Translations under genes and position numbers: made by a program
Assembly (NCBI GenBank): GCA_024233575.1
Contig: JACKPN010000028.1
Location: 1-6,462 of the forward strand
Direction of reading: 5' to 3'
From: Chlamydiales bacterium
GTDB taxonomy: Bacteria; Chlamydiota; Chlamydiia; Chlamydiales; Criblamydiaceae
Length of the DNA: 6,462 nt
Shown here: positions 5,732 to 6,462 of the stretch, piece after piece
Layout: each line of letters starts with the position of its first letter
Numbering within the stretch: the first letter of the stretch is position 1
The notes under the pieces: model-generated
What the model was told of the DNA's origin: nothing
Database searches by the model: none
Seen by the model: the letters and a program-made list of their open reading frames with translations, nothing else

Positions 5732-6462
5732 GTGAACGGATAGCGATCGTCAACGGCATCAGAACCCCTTTTTGCAAAGCTAACGGCGTATTCGACGACC
5801 TGGAGGCCGACGACCTCGGAGCCTTCGTTGTCAGAGAGGCGATCGCAAGATCCGGACTGGAAGCGGAACAATTTGATGAGCTGATCTTCGGAAATGTCTT
5901 ACAGCCGCCGAATGCAACAAACATTGCTCGCGTTCTTGCTGTGAAAGGAGGAATGCCTATTAATGTTCCCGCGTATACTGTTAACCGTAATTGCGCATCC
6001 AGTATGGAGGCGATCGTTGCGGCCGTCCGCAAAATCCGCGCAGGGGATGGCCAGATCTACATGGTAGGCGGCACGGAATCTATGAGCGGATTTCCGATCA
6101 TGTTCAACAAAAAAATGAAGAACTTTTTCCTTAAATTCTCTAAAGCACGCTCTTTTAAAGAAAAGATGGCGCTGCTCTCCACGTTCCGCTTATCTTTTCT
6201 AACTCCTGACGTGCCGAAAATTTCTGATCCTCTGTGTAGCATGACCATGGGGCAAACTGCAGAAGTGCTAGCGCGCGACTTCAAGATCACAAGAAGAGAA
6301 CAGGATATCTTCGGACTTAACAGCCAAAAACGTGCCTATGAAGCGACGAAAGATGGTAGGCTCGCAGATGAAATTATTCCAATACCTTTACCCCCAAAAT
6401 ATGAAGGAATGCAAGAACAAGATGACGGAATCCGTAAGGATCAGACTATTGAGGATTTCGCC
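5728..6462 (+). CDS. Acetyl-CoA acyltransferase (thiolase), trifunctional beta-type, 3'-truncated
   Basis: N-terminal 245 residues of a thiolase; the frame is still open at the right edge. It would perform the last beta-oxidation step, 3-ketoacyl-CoA plus CoA to acyl-CoA plus acetyl-CoA. The start MSERIAIVNGIRTPF is standard, and the acylated cysteine is C89 in NRNCASSMEA. Residues about 121-168 form a basic, helical insertion (FNKKMKNFFLKFSKARSFKE, then FRLSFLTPDVPKISD) before the conserved MGQTAE. This matches, from memory, the insertion of mitochondrial HADHB and bacterial FadI-type subunits, which contacts membrane and alpha subunit. The His/Cys of the C-terminal half lie outside the window. 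The start overlaps the fadD stop by 4 nt (ATGA), with AGGAGG at 5718-5723. A FadJ/FadB-like hydratase-dehydrogenase downstream is expected but not seen. Confidence 0.92.
   Translation, partial: MSERIAIVNGIRTPFCKANGVFDDLEADDLGAFVVREAIARSGLEAEQFDELIFGNVLQPPNATNIARVLAVKGGMPINVPAYTVNRNCASSMEAIVAAVRKIRAGDGQIYMVGGTESMSGFPIMFNKKMKNFFLKFSKARSFKEKMALLSTFRLSFLTPDVPKISDPLCSMTMGQTAEVLARDFKITRREQDIFGLNSQKRAYEATKDGRLADEIIPIPLPPKYEGMQEQDDGIRKDQTIEDFA

Noticed and set aside
5679..6290. Minus-strand frames across the fadD end and thiolase
   Set aside because: Antisense shadows of a well-conserved thiolase; no start signals or domains.

Overview
The window looks like part of a bacterial chromosome of moderate G+C content. 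Genes are tightly packed, Shine-Dalgarno sequences are good, and bacterial metabolic and transport families dominate. The species cannot be fixed from sequence alone. My impression is a Gram-negative, host-associated lineage such as an environmental chlamydia (Waddlia/Parachlamydia type). This rests on the overall look of the FadD, thiolase and MBL proteins and was not tested.

Layout: (1) Positions 1-1785, plus strand, hold a compact three-gene run: the 3' part of a Nudix hydrolase of the Ap4A-hydrolase type, a voltage-gated K+ channel with a C-terminal four-cysteine zinc ribbon, and a histidine phosphatase. The genes are 3 nt apart or overlap by 8 nt. (2) Positions 1778-3111, minus strand, hold a two-gene AbiE-type (type IV) toxin-antitoxin pair. 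The AbiEi-like antitoxin comes first. The AbiEii-like toxin follows 2 nt later and ends convergently, overlapping the phosphatase by 8 nt. The toxin reading frame is open, but the residues expected to form the nucleotidyltransferase active site are replaced. (3) Positions 3179-3832, minus strand, hold an MBL-fold hydrolase of the glyoxalase II/ETHE1 group, which reads towards the AbiE pair. (4) Positions 3833-3967 are an AT-rich divergent control region. (5) From 3968 to the right edge, plus strand, lies a fatty-acid operon: a long-chain acyl-CoA synthetase (FadD-like), then a thiolase joined by an ATGA overlap. The thiolase carries the helical insertion typical of trifunctional-enzyme beta subunits (HADHB/FadI). 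It runs off the window, and a FadJ/FadB-type partner may follow.

How the genes work together: FadD would activate fatty acids to acyl-CoA, and the thiolase would carry out the last step of beta-oxidation. The Nudix, channel and phosphatase genes are probably co-transcribed, but no common pathway is obvious. The AbiE pair is the accessory element of the window and the best candidate for unusual biology. I found no RNA genes, CRISPR array, insertion sequence or convincing intrinsic terminator. No gene-free stretch exceeds about 135 nt.
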